DNA of 23,800 nt from a virus. The stretch spans positions 1-23,800 of the IMG/VR virus record IMGVR_UViG_3300042731_008183; one strand, written 5' to 3'. Numbering within the stretch: position 1 is the first letter of the stretch; each line of letters starts with the position of its first letter. This document shows, piece by piece, positions 1-5,682 of this stretch. The notes beneath the pieces are model-generated. The model did no database searches. It worked only from the letters and a program-made list of their open reading frames with translations, and had not been told where the DNA came from. A program made the translations under genes and the position numbers.

Positions 1-70
1 ATTCTTCCCGTGATTCTTCCCGTGATTCTTCCCGTGATTCTTCCCGTGATTCTTCCCGTGATTCTTCCCG
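1..70. repeat. 12-bp direct tandem repeat, about 5.8 copies
   Basis: The unit ATTCTTCCCGTG is repeated five times without a mismatch and a sixth copy stops after ten bases, where it runs into the palindrome CCCGATCGGG (67-76). The array reaches the left edge of the window, so its true length is unknown. Arrays like this can be iterons, terminase recognition sites or slippage-prone intergenic repeats. They can also be an assembly artefact at a contig end. Nothing in the sequence decides among these. Confidence 0.95.
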
Positions 71-220
71 ATCGGGCCATCCCCCGCGGGGGAAGAGCCT
101 CCACACTCCGGCGTCGGCGCCCGGGCAGATTTTGGTATAAATGGATCATTCTGAGAGAATCTGAGCCTATTCACACCTTTCCCGGGGAAAAGTTGGCACC
201 GGCTCACATTTGCCCTGGAA

Positions 221-238
221 TTTTCTTGCACAAGAAAA
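221..238. promoter_or_regulatory. Inverted repeat, operator-like
   Basis: TTTTCTTG and CAAGAAAA form perfect 8-bp arms around a two-base centre. This dyad is long and AT-rich, like a repressor operator. As RNA it would form a stem without a following T-tract, so a terminator is unlikely. It stands alone in the non-coding left region and no second copy was noticed. The regulatory role is an inference from symmetry and position only. Confidence 0.35.
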
Positions 239-561
239 CTCGACGAGGTATGATTGTACTGCCGGCGCGATAGAGGCAGAAGCGCAACGAAAGAGGCTTC
301 CGGCCGGAGCCAGAGATCACAATGTCTGTCTTGGTTCGCTTGATGATCACAAGGGTCTGAATGAACAGGCACGCCGGCAACTTTTTTCCTTGCATTCCCA
401 CCCCTCCCATGATACTCTTAATTGCTTATTGCCCGGGCGGAAGGCCCCATGGACGATCGGAGCAAGGTTGCGTCTTGCGCTGAGGTGACGTGCCCGCGGG
501 CCGGAAAGCTAAAGGTTTCCGCAGATCTGAAGCGGGGGAAGACCTCCCTCCCCGGGCATCC

Positions 562-583
562 ACTTTCAGCCATTTTTGAAAGT
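562..583. promoter_or_regulatory. Inverted repeat just upstream of the first gene
   Basis: ACTTTCA (562-568) and TGAAAGT (577-583) are inverted copies separated by eight bases, ending six bases before the ATG at 590. In the transcript this could fold into a short hairpin that covers the ribosome binding region of the LamG gene. Alternatively it could be a protein-binding dyad. With 7-bp arms it could also be chance. Confidence 0.25.
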
Positions 584-589
584 TGACCC

Positions 590-1315
590 ATGGATTACTG
601 CCTGCTCGAGTCCAACCTTGTGGGGGATTGGCGGATCGGTTCTGCTTCTGGAACCACCGTCCGCGATCGGTCCAGCCTCAAGAACGATATGACCCTCTAC
701 TCCGCCAATGGAGGGTTCCCCACCTACAAGATGGACCCGGTCCAGGACCGGCCCGTGTTGGATTTTGACTCGAAGGGGTATGGAGCTGTAACGAGTCAGG
801 CAGCATATTATGGGGCACAATATAGTGTAGAATTTTCGATGAAATTAGATATTCTACCTACGGTGGCCGGACGAGTCTATATCGTTGTAATGCTTGCGAA
901 CAGTGGGACTCCCTCATATTCATGGCAGTTTTATGTGTCGTCGTCTTCTGACAGACTTTGGTTCGTGCATTATAGCAAAACACCGACAATAAAGCAGGTT
1001 TATTCTAATGATCCATTAGCTATTAATACAAGATACCATTTTATTGTTACCTGTGACGCCTCCCACGTCCTAAAAATGTATGTGAACGGCATCCTCCAAA
1101 ATATTACTCAAACAAATGATGATGATCCCGCTACTGCGGATTCTTATTTATTGCTATCACATCCAGGGGCTTCGAGACTCGACGGCCAAATCTCCCTCTT
1201 CCGTATCTACAACAAGGCTCTCTCTCAGCCAGAAGTCACCGCCGCATACCACGACGCCTGGCGCCGAGTGTCCTTCAAGAAATCAGCTTCCAGTTATCTC
1301 TACCTTCCGAGTTAA
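590..1315 (+). CDS. LamG/concanavalin A-like lectin-fold protein (phage appendage candidate)
   Basis: A 241-aa protein with the pattern of a laminin-G-like (LamG_3) jelly-roll domain over nearly its whole length. The N-terminus has the usual opening (LVGDWRIGSASGTTVRDRS), the middle alternates beta strands (YSVEFSMKLDI, WQFYVSSSSDRLWF), MYVNGILQ matches the typical strand plus turn, and the end has the characteristic DGQISLFRIYNKALS followed by an EVTAAYHDAW helix. Such domains in phages sit in fibres or capsid decorations and bind carbohydrate; they are not enzymes. No signal peptide is visible. The ribosome binding site is weak. The bases from about 780 to 1180 are clearly AT-richer than both ends of the gene, suggesting an exchanged segment. 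It is followed after nine bases by the next gene and probably belongs with the two proteins behind it. A second LamG-like gene lies at 12600-13358 on the other strand. Confidence 0.75.
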   Translation: MDYCLLESNLVGDWRIGSASGTTVRDRSSLKNDMTLYSANGGFPTYKMDPVQDRPVLDFDSKGYGAVTSQAAYYGAQYSVEFSMKLDILPTVAGRVYIVVMLANSGTPSYSWQFYVSSSSDRLWFVHYSKTPTIKQVYSNDPLAINTRYHFIVTCDASHVLKMYVNGILQNITQTNDDDPATADSYLLLSHPGASRLDGQISLFRIYNKALSQPEVTAAYHDAWRRVSFKKSASSYLYLPS

Positions 1316-1324
1316 GGAAAAACT

Positions 1325-1834
1325 ATGTTCACACCTTTCAAGAAATTCCTCATTGCGGCGAGTGATGACGGCATTGAGCACAGCCGCGATTACTCGGGGC
1401 AGGTAGATGTCCACCTGACCCCCGCCTCGACAGAGTCGTTACTGGAAGTGGATGAGCTTCACTTCGACGTCGACTTCGCTTCAGACGACCCGGACCATGC
1501 CGACTTCCTTGCGGGGGCTGCGCTGACGAATGGCTTCTCCATCGAGATCTTCGACGCCGAAGACGATTCGATCCTGGACCTGACGGACGGCCAGGTGATC
1601 AAGACGACCCAGCAGCTCTACCTGCGGGCGACGGCCCCGCCCATCTTCTTCACATTCATCGATGAATATGATCCAGCGCACAGGGTCGGGAAATGCGTGT
1701 GGAAGTTCAAGGAACCCCTGATCATCCGGGCCGGCGAGAGCCTCCGGGTGGTGTTCGAGGACGACCTGTCCGGCGTGGCGTCGGCCATCTACATCACCGC
1801 TCATGGGCGGGCCAAAGCAGCTATTTCCGTATAA
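1325..1834 (+). CDS. Hypothetical acidic beta-rich protein, probably structural
   Basis: I do not recognise this 169-aa protein. It is rich in Asp and Glu, has no membrane segment or signal peptide, and alternates short hydrophobic strands with turns. The end (PLIIRAGESLRVVFEDDLSG, then AIYITAHG) reads like the last strands of a beta sandwich, as often seen in small phage virion proteins. A ribosome binding site AAGGA sits seven bases before the ATG. It lies between the LamG gene and a small helical protein, so an accessory virion role is plausible but inferred from context only. Confidence 0.6.
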   Translation: MFTPFKKFLIAASDDGIEHSRDYSGQVDVHLTPASTESLLEVDELHFDVDFASDDPDHADFLAGAALTNGFSIEIFDAEDDSILDLTDGQVIKTTQQLYLRATAPPIFFTFIDEYDPAHRVGKCVWKFKEPLIIRAGESLRVVFEDDLSGVASAIYITAHGRAKAAISV

Positions 1835-1860
1835 TCTCAACCAACAATAAAGGAAATCTC

Positions 1861-2154
1861 ATGGCTCTCTTCAGCAGAAAAGAAATTCGCAGCGTGATTG
1901 CTGCATTCAACGAGGAAAAGCACCGTCCCCTATTCGCTGGGGAGATTGACGAGTTGGCCGGGGCGCTGCTCGATGCAATGCCCTCCGAGGAGGAACTCAG
2001 TGAGGCCTTGGCAGCTACTGTCGAGACGGCGCCTCTCCTGTCCAAGGAGCAGAAGGACACCCTGAGCCTCCGGGCCGCCAAGACGGTGCGCGAGGTGTTG
2101 CACCCCAAGGCTGTCGCGTCGGAGCCCCCACCGGAGCCCTCACCGGAACCATAG
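1861..2154 (+). CDS. Small helical protein with proline-rich tail, unknown function
   Basis: A 97-aa protein whose first 80 residues look entirely alpha-helical and acidic (EEKHRPLFAGEIDELAGALL, MPSEEELSEAL), ending in a flexible Pro/Glu tail (EPPPEPSPEP). There is no membrane segment or catalytic motif. The frame is open upstream to 1693, but that part has shadow-like composition and overlaps the preceding gene. The ATG at 1861 follows AAAGGAAATCTC, a good ribosome binding site, so I choose it. The gene ends 28 bp before an intrinsic terminator and is the last of its small operon. A similar size and fold is seen in many phage accessory proteins, but no specific family can be named. Confidence 0.65.
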   Translation: MALFSRKEIRSVIAAFNEEKHRPLFAGEIDELAGALLDAMPSEEELSEALAATVETAPLLSKEQKDTLSLRAAKTVREVLHPKAVASEPPPEPSPEP

Positions 2155-2181
2155 TAGACCTCTGTTTACATTCCTTTCCTG

Positions 2182-2212
2182 AAGGCGCCCTACCAGTTAG
2201 GGCGCCTTTTTT
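2182..2212 (+). terminator. Strong intrinsic terminator
   Basis: AAGGCGCCCTA and TAGGGCGCCTT form a perfect 11-bp stem with a five-base loop (CCAGT), and the stem runs into a six-base T-tract (2207-2212). It ends transcription of the 590-2154 group. A promoter-like sequence starts three bases later, so it separates two transcription units cleanly. Confidence 0.95.
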
Positions 2213-2214
2213 AT

Positions 2215-2242
2215 TTGACACTGGCAGCGAAAAAGGTAGACT
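2215..2242 (+). promoter_or_regulatory. Sigma70-like promoter for the long + strand operon
   Basis: A perfect -35 box TTGACA (2215-2220) is followed after 16 bp by TAGACT (2237-2242), which matches four of six consensus -10 bases. It sits immediately behind a strong terminator and in front of an operon of about 9.7 kb with no other clear promoter. The predicted start point falls at about 2248-2250, right on the ATG of the first gene. Transcription would therefore give a leaderless or nearly leaderless message, unless a different -10 is used. Confidence 0.65.
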
Positions 2243-2248
2243 TGAGGT

Positions 2249-2563
2249 ATGATCAATCACATACTCTATTACATCGACATCTGGCTGCTCGTGGGCACCC
2301 CCACCACCATTCTTGAGATCCCCCGCCGGGTGCCCTTCCCCTACGACGAGCAGTCACTCGAGGACGGGATCGCGCACGCCAGCGAGGGCCTGCACCGGAT
2401 GGTGGGCATCCTCGGCGTGGCGAAGAGGCACGGAGGCGAGGGGGTTCACCAGGCCAGGCTGCAAGTGGTGCGAAAAGAAATATTATGTAATTCTGAGACG
2501 GGGGAGCAAATTGTGGTTGCTCCTGATAAAATCGAGAGGGTGATACCGTATGAAATCAGATGA
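2249..2563 (+). CDS. Hypothetical protein, first gene of the long operon
   Basis: This 104-aa protein is not recognised. The N-terminus is aromatic and hydrophobic (MINHILYYIDIWLLVG) but short for a membrane helix. The middle has a helix rich in His and Gly (HASEGLHRMVGILGVAKRHG), and the C-terminus looks beta-stranded (EQIVVAPDKIERVIPYEI) as in a small modified-value domain. The start is uncertain: the ATG coincides with the predicted transcription start, GAGG lies only one base before it and AAAAGG lies twelve bases before it. An alternative GTG at 2291 has no ribosome binding site. Its end overlaps the next small gene by 14 bp in another frame. Base composition falls to AT-rich after about 2465. 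Confidence 0.6.
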   Translation: MINHILYYIDIWLLVGTPTTILEIPRRVPFPYDEQSLEDGIAHASEGLHRMVGILGVAKRHGGEGVHQARLQVVRKEILCNSETGEQIVVAPDKIERVIPYEIR

Positions 2564-2687
2564 CCGCTTCGCAAGGGCTTGTGCCTACATCATCGTTCAC
2601 ATGGCGCTGGTAGTAGGTCTCGGGTTCGCTGCTCTGACTTTTGTCGGAATCCTCTGGTGTATCCGTCAGATTTTGAATGCTTTGTGA
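2550..2687 (+). CDS. 45-aa single-pass membrane protein
   Basis: A short frame beginning ATGAAATCAGATGACCGC and encoding 45 residues. A charged N-terminus (MKSDDRFAR) is followed by one long hydrophobic segment (about residues 11-38, including VVGLGFAALTFVGILW) and a short tail. It overlaps the gene before it by 14 bp, and its stop TGA shares its last base with the ATG of the gene behind it (TGATG). This pattern supports real translation in a coupled operon. The family is unknown. Small single-pass proteins of phages are often lysis accessories, but nothing specific shows that here. Confidence 0.6.
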   Translation: MKSDDRFARACAYIIVHMALVVGLGFAALTFVGILWCIRQILNAL

Positions 2688-2905
2688 TGTTCTACAATCT
2701 CGAACCCACCATCTATCGACTCTTCTTCCGGTGGCCCCGCGGGAGCCGGTGGCACTGGAGAGATTTCTACGATACCGAGGATCGAGAGAGCTACTTGAAC
2801 GACATCCGGAGCGGAATATCAGTCTACGCCTTGCAGGAGGGCGAGGACCTGGAGGACCCTGTGGGAGATGACTTGCCCCGGGGAGTTGAGGAGGAATGGG
2901 CGTGA
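2687..2905 (+). CDS. Hypothetical acidic protein
   Basis: A 72-aa protein not recognised as any family. The first part is aromatic and basic (YRLFFRWPRGSRWHWRDFY), and the second half is strongly acidic (EGEDLEDPVGDD), giving a bipolar charge pattern. The frame is open further upstream, but the ATG at 2687 forms a TGATG coupling with the stop of the small membrane protein, so this start is preferred. It overlaps the following gene by ten bases. Confidence 0.5.
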   Translation: MFYNLEPTIYRLFFRWPRGSRWHWRDFYDTEDRESYLNDIRSGISVYALQEGEDLEDPVGDDLPRGVEEEWA

Positions 2906-3132
2906 CTATCACCCTTGAACGAAGATTCGCCATTCGCGGCCCGCGGGGATTTCTCTGCAAGCAGCTCGCCAGGGACGTGTGGGAGCGGGATGACCCGCGC
3001 ATTCTTTACATCCGGCAAGGCGACCGCCCGAAGCTCCAGACGTTCAACACCCAGAGCAAGGCACGGCAGAAAGTCATCGAGCTGGGCAGGACGGGTTTGA
3101 AGATCGTGGAAGTGAGCATCATCGACAAATGA
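2896..3132 (+). CDS. Hypothetical basic small protein
   Basis: A 78-aa protein of unknown function, rich in Arg and Lys (ARDVWERDDPRILYIRQGD, QSKARQKVIELGRTGLKI), with an alpha/beta look and no membrane segment. The ribosome binding site GAGGAGG (2888-2894) lies only one base before the ATG at 2896. It is seven bases before a GTG at 2902 in the same frame, so the GTG may be the true start, shortening the protein by two residues. Its stop overlaps the next ATG (ATGA). A nucleic-acid-binding role is possible from the charge but not shown. Confidence 0.55.
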   Translation: MGVTITLERRFAIRGPRGFLCKQLARDVWERDDPRILYIRQGDRPKLQTFNTQSKARQKVIELGRTGLKIVEVSIIDK

Positions 3133-3371
3133 GTAAAACCAAGACACAGCAGCGGAAGACCTTGGCCAAACACAAGAAGGTGGCCAGGACGGAACAGTGG
3201 AAGCTGGACACCTTCGGCAAGAAGCGCCGGCACATCATCCATCCGAGAAAGATGAAGAAGGTGATCGACGAGGCGGCCAAGGCTGCAAATCCAGCAGGAA
3301 AAACCGAGACAAAGAAACAGAAGGGCTTCTTCGGCCGGATGGTCGGCAAGCTCTTCGGGAGAGGAAAGTAG
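3129..3371 (+). CDS. Very basic small protein with amphipathic C-terminus
   Basis: An 80-aa protein in which about a third of the residues are Lys or Arg. The first half (QQRKTLAKHKKVAR, KKRRHIIHPRKMKKVIDE) could bind nucleic acid. The last 16 residues (KGFFGRMVGKLFGRGK) have the alternation of Phe/Met/Leu and Lys/Arg seen in cationic amphipathic membrane-active helices. It is coupled to the gene before it by ATGA, and the next ATG lies two bases behind its stop. No family is recognised. Possible roles are a DNA-binding protein or a small cationic membrane-disrupting factor; both are inferences from composition. Confidence 0.5.
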   Translation: MSKTKTQQRKTLAKHKKVARTEQWKLDTFGKKRRHIIHPRKMKKVIDEAAKAANPAGKTETKKQKGFFGRMVGKLFGRGK

Positions 3372-3372
3372 T

Positions 3373-3786
3373 ATGATAGGGGTCATTCTAACGATAGCAG
3401 GTCTGGCAATAGGACTCATCCTTGCGATGGCAGCTCTGGATGCTATGCGCAAGAGGGCTCTGAGATACCGTAGGGAGCGAGATGAAGCTCATGCAGATTG
3501 GTCTTTGGCAGTAAAGTCCTATGTGAGGACTAAGGATGAGCGCAGCGCCTCTCAGAAGACCGTCGACAAACTCGGCGCTGAGCTTCTTCGGGTCAAGGAG
3601 GACCGGGACCGGCTGAAGAAACTCTCTCGAGATCTCCAGAACTTGCACAAGAAGATGGGCGACGGGCTTCAGAAGATGTATGCGGAGCTGCGCCTGAAAG
3701 AGTCGGCCCCGGTGCTGCCGGCGAATAAGATCCCGAACTTCGTCAAGTTCGGTCCGCAGCCCATTCCGGAAGCGAGGAAGAAATGA
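3373..3786 (+). CDS. N-terminal membrane anchor plus coiled-coil protein
   Basis: A 137-aa protein with one hydrophobic segment at residues 2-22 (GVILTIAGLAIGLILAMAAL), a basic patch (RKRALRYRRERDE), then a long predicted coiled coil (about residues 34-112, with heptad-like DKLGAELLRVKEDRDRLKKL) and a Pro-containing end. The layout is that of an Rz-type inner-membrane spanin or a generic anchored coiled coil. The strong positive charge directly behind the membrane segment favours a cytoplasmic C-terminal part, which argues against a spanin. The following gene has the same architecture, so the two may be distant paralogues. It ends in an ATGATG junction with that gene. Confidence 0.6.
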   Translation: MIGVILTIAGLAIGLILAMAALDAMRKRALRYRRERDEAHADWSLAVKSYVRTKDERSASQKTVDKLGAELLRVKEDRDRLKKLSRDLQNLHKKMGDGLQKMYAELRLKESAPVLPANKIPNFVKFGPQPIPEARKK

Positions 3787-4157
3787 TGTGGCTCATCCCG
3801 ATCGTCCCGCTCGTTGTCTGGGTGGGGTGGCTGCACTGGAGGCTCTATCTGACCCGGAGAGATCTCTGGGCGGCTCTGGAGTCTCTCAGGGTCTGGCAGG
3901 AGGCAGGGAAGTCTCTCCAGCGGCAGTTGCAGAAGGTGGACAAAAACAATCGACTTCTGGTGAAGGTGGCCCGCCAGACAAGTGCTCGCCATCGCAAGTT
4001 CAAGGCGCAAATCATGCACCTCTTTCGGGGAGTCGTGCAGACAGTGTCCCTGATGGCTGATGCCCTCGGGATTGATCTTCCGCAGGAGGCAGAGATTGCC
4101 AGAACGAGCGATGGAGACAGAAGGCCGTCCCCGCCAATAGAGAAGCACGATGACTGA
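3783..4157 (+). CDS. Second membrane-anchored coiled-coil protein
   Basis: A 124-aa protein with an aromatic membrane segment at residues 2-20 (WLIPIVPLVVWVGWLHW), a basic turn (TRRD), and a helical region with coiled-coil character to about residue 95 (RQLQKVDKNNRLLVKVARQ). It then has an acidic, Pro-containing tail. Two ATGs stand side by side (3783 and 3786); the first gives the usual four-base overlap with the preceding stop. No family is recognised. The same layout as its upstream neighbour suggests the pair work together in or at the membrane. A role in lysis or in membrane organisation is an inference. Confidence 0.55.
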   Translation: MMWLIPIVPLVVWVGWLHWRLYLTRRDLWAALESLRVWQEAGKSLQRQLQKVDKNNRLLVKVARQTSARHRKFKAQIMHLFRGVVQTVSLMADALGIDLPQEAEIARTSDGDRRPSPPIEKHDD

Positions 4158-4470
4158 TACTTGTCAATGGAACCGATGCCGGCACCCAATCTCCGTCGTC
4201 TTTGCAGGCATCGGATTGTGCTGGAAGCATTGGTGTAAGGTGGCTGATGCCGAAGGTTCAATTGCTGAAAATTTAAAAAACAAGATTTCGGCTCGGAACT
4301 ATGCGGAGATGTTGAAAAATCTTAGGCCTCCCAGTGAAGATGAAGACCTTGGGGTGATAGACACTCCGGCTAGTTGTGGCCTTGTTGCTTCTGAGGACTC
4401 AACTGGTGAGGTCTATACTATTGATCTTCGCAAACTCAAGAAGCCGCTGAGCATGCTTGGAATCTCATGA
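4150..4470 (+). CDS. Small protein with N-terminal Cys/His zinc-binding motif
   Basis: A 106-aa protein whose N-terminus has the spacing Cys5-x4-Cys10, then Cys24-x2-His27-x-Cys29 (CQWNRC and CWKHWC). This is the pattern of short phage zinc knuckles of the type C-x4-C ... LC-x2-H. The rest is helical (NLKNKISARNYAEMLKNL) and then acidic. A structural zinc site is likely; a catalytic role is not indicated. Overlap with the previous gene is eight bases and with the next one is ATGA. The function is unknown. Such proteins are common in the region ahead of the terminase genes of many phages. Confidence 0.6.
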   Translation: MTDTCQWNRCRHPISVVFAGIGLCWKHWCKVADAEGSIAENLKNKISARNYAEMLKNLRPPSEDEDLGVIDTPASCGLVASEDSTGEVYTIDLRKLKKPLSMLGIS

Positions 4471-4670
4471 ACAAATACTGCCCGGGGTGCCTGCGCACGC
4501 AATGCTTTTTCCGGGTCGTGTTCTTCAAATCCCGAGGGCAGGTTGAGGACCAGCTCGTCTGCTCTCTTTGTAGTAGAGTATTGGTATGGATCGAGACAGC
4601 CTCCAACGACAGATCAAGCCCTTCTCCCCACAGAAGGATGATAAACCCCTCCGACTCTTCCAGCACCTGA
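4467..4670 (+). CDS. Zinc-ribbon-like small protein
   Basis: A 67-aa protein with two Cys-x2-Cys knuckles, Cys5-PG-Cys8 and Cys32-SL-Cys35, separated by beta-like strands (CFFRVVFFKSRG). This is the geometry of a zinc ribbon. The Ser-rich last 20 residues look disordered, and this is the part that overlaps the next gene by 85 bp in another frame. The start is ATGA-coupled to the gene before it. The clear knuckles support a real gene. The long overlap is unusual, and either the tail of this gene or the N-terminus of the next one is probably under weak constraint. Confidence 0.6.
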   Translation: MNKYCPGCLRTQCFFRVVFFKSRGQVEDQLVCSLCSRVLVWIETASNDRSSPSPHRRMINPSDSSST

Positions 4671-5635
4671 AGCCTTCGGAGTCGGACGTCCCTCCGTTGG
4701 ACACAATTTGTGACCAGAGAGCACGTAGCCCCCACGGTCTGCAGGGGAACGAACTCAGAACATTCTGGTCGGAGATCTTTCGGGCGGAGAATCTGACGCT
4801 GGCGGATTTGTATCCAGAGCGTCTGCAAGCGGCCTGGCGCATCGTCCGGGAGTGGTGCGCTTTGATTAGGATCATCCAATACCCCAACCAGGCCCTGCAC
4901 CAGGTCCTCACCGACCGGGAGCCCTCTCCCTGGACCTTCCGGAATTTCCGCCCCAAGTCGATCGGAGGCATTCGAGATGCCTACGTGCGCGGGTGTTATG
5001 GCGACGTCCCCGGCCTCCCTCTGTCGCCTCCCGTGCAGCCCAAGGTGGCCCGACACCACCCTGACTACGAGCCGAACCGAGACAAGCGCCTGGTGGTCTG
5101 GTGCAAAGTGGTTGCCCGGATTGGCGTCGGGAGACTCGGCTTGATGACGCGCCCGGACGGGCGTTATGGCATGGCTGGCCTCGTGGAACCCATCTATGCC
5201 CGGCTCGCCTTTCCCTCCCCGGGGGAGATCTACGCCTTCGAGGAGGCGATTGTCACGAAGGCCCTGGGCTGGTTGGTGGAGACCAGCCTCCAGGAGGCCG
5301 GGGAGCGCCTGACCGAGGTCTACGGGTTGCGGGCGCACGAGGTGCAGCAAGTTCTGGCGATGGCTCAGGATTGTGCGACTCGGCACACCGCCGTGTCGTC
5401 AGAGTCGGCGAAGGCTGTGCTCCTCCTGCGGCTGGAGAAGCTCCTGGGAGACGCTCAGAAGGCCCTGGCAGTCCGGGATGCAGTCTTCGTCGTTCGAGAG
5501 ATTGCGAAGCTCAGGGGCCTCGTAAAGGTCTCAGGAGAGAAAGCTGAGCAATCCGTGGACGAGATGGTCAAACTGGCTGCGGAACAGAGTGGCAGTAAAG
5601 AGCAGAAAAGGCTTCCCCCGCCTCCCAAATTGTGA
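4586..5635 (+). CDS. Probable terminase small subunit / DNA-binding packaging protein
   Basis: A 349-aa protein upstream of the large terminase. The C-terminal third carries a helix-turn-helix-like stretch (residues 234-259, SLQEAGERLTEVYGLRAHEV) followed by a helical pair (282-312, RLEKLLGDAQKALAVRDAV and VVREIAKLRGL). That pair resembles the oligomerisation region typical of small-terminase-like phage proteins. Small subunits recognise the packaging site and load the large subunit. The N-terminal two thirds are not recognised, and 349 aa is long for the family, so an extra domain is present. The ATG at 4586 has a poor ribosome binding site and lies inside the preceding gene; no later ATG is available until residue 187. 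The C-terminus is basic and Pro-rich (KRLPPPPKL). The assignment rests on position and these two motifs. Confidence 0.5.
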   Translation: MDRDSLQRQIKPFSPQKDDKPLRLFQHLKPSESDVPPLDTICDQRARSPHGLQGNELRTFWSEIFRAENLTLADLYPERLQAAWRIVREWCALIRIIQYPNQALHQVLTDREPSPWTFRNFRPKSIGGIRDAYVRGCYGDVPGLPLSPPVQPKVARHHPDYEPNRDKRLVVWCKVVARIGVGRLGLMTRPDGRYGMAGLVEPIYARLAFPSPGEIYAFEEAIVTKALGWLVETSLQEAGERLTEVYGLRAHEVQQVLAMAQDCATRHTAVSSESAKAVLLLRLEKLLGDAQKALAVRDAVFVVREIAKLRGLVKVSGEKAEQSVDEMVKLAAEQSGSKEQKRLPPPPKL

Positions 5636-5682
5636 TATACTGCAAATCTCAGATTTTCTATACTTTTTAGGAGAAATGTGCC

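Larger units (their letters stand above)
71..589. other. Intergenic region, no convincing gene
   Basis: About 520 bp between the tandem array and the first gene. Open frames exist on both strands, but they lack a good ribosome binding site, have poor composition and resemble no protein family. The stretch holds several perfect GC-rich palindromes: TCCCCCGCGGGGGA (80-93), GCCCGCGGGC (492-501) and CCCGATCGGG straddling its left border (67-76). It also holds a long AT-rich inverted repeat (221-238) and a second inverted repeat just before the first gene (562-583). A TATAAA box at 136-141 has no recognisable -35 partner. The region may carry control sites for the genes from 590 onward. Confidence 0.6.

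Noticed and set aside
10-273. Open frame through the tandem repeat
   Set aside because: The N-terminal VILP repeats only reflect the 12-bp unit, and the rest is low-quality translation with no start signal.
210-488. Open frame of 92 codons in the left non-coding region
   Set aside because: It starts at a TTG without a ribosome binding site, has scattered composition and no recognisable motif, and competes with frames on the other strand of similar length.
1481-1840. Minus-strand frames opposite the 1325-1834 gene and similar long antisense frames under terL, 4586-5635 and 10762-11925
   Set aside because: They are shadows of GC-rich coding sequence: no ribosome binding sites, no coupling with neighbours and no family resemblance.
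2471-2484. 14-bp direct repeat CGAAAAGAAATATT shared with 9454-9467
   Set aside because: About one such match is expected by chance in 23.8 kb; both copies lie inside coding sequence in unrelated genes.
3373-4157. The two anchor-plus-coiled-coil proteins as Rz-type i-spanins paired with the lipoproteins
   Set aside because: Strong positive charge directly behind the membrane segments favours cytoplasmic C-terminal parts, which is the opposite of a spanin. They are also over 1.5 kb from the lipoprotein genes.
5632-5641. GTGATATACT, also found at 8584-8593, as a conserved phage promoter element
   Set aside because: A 10-base match is expected many times in a window of this size, there is no shared -35 box, and both copies overlap gene ends.
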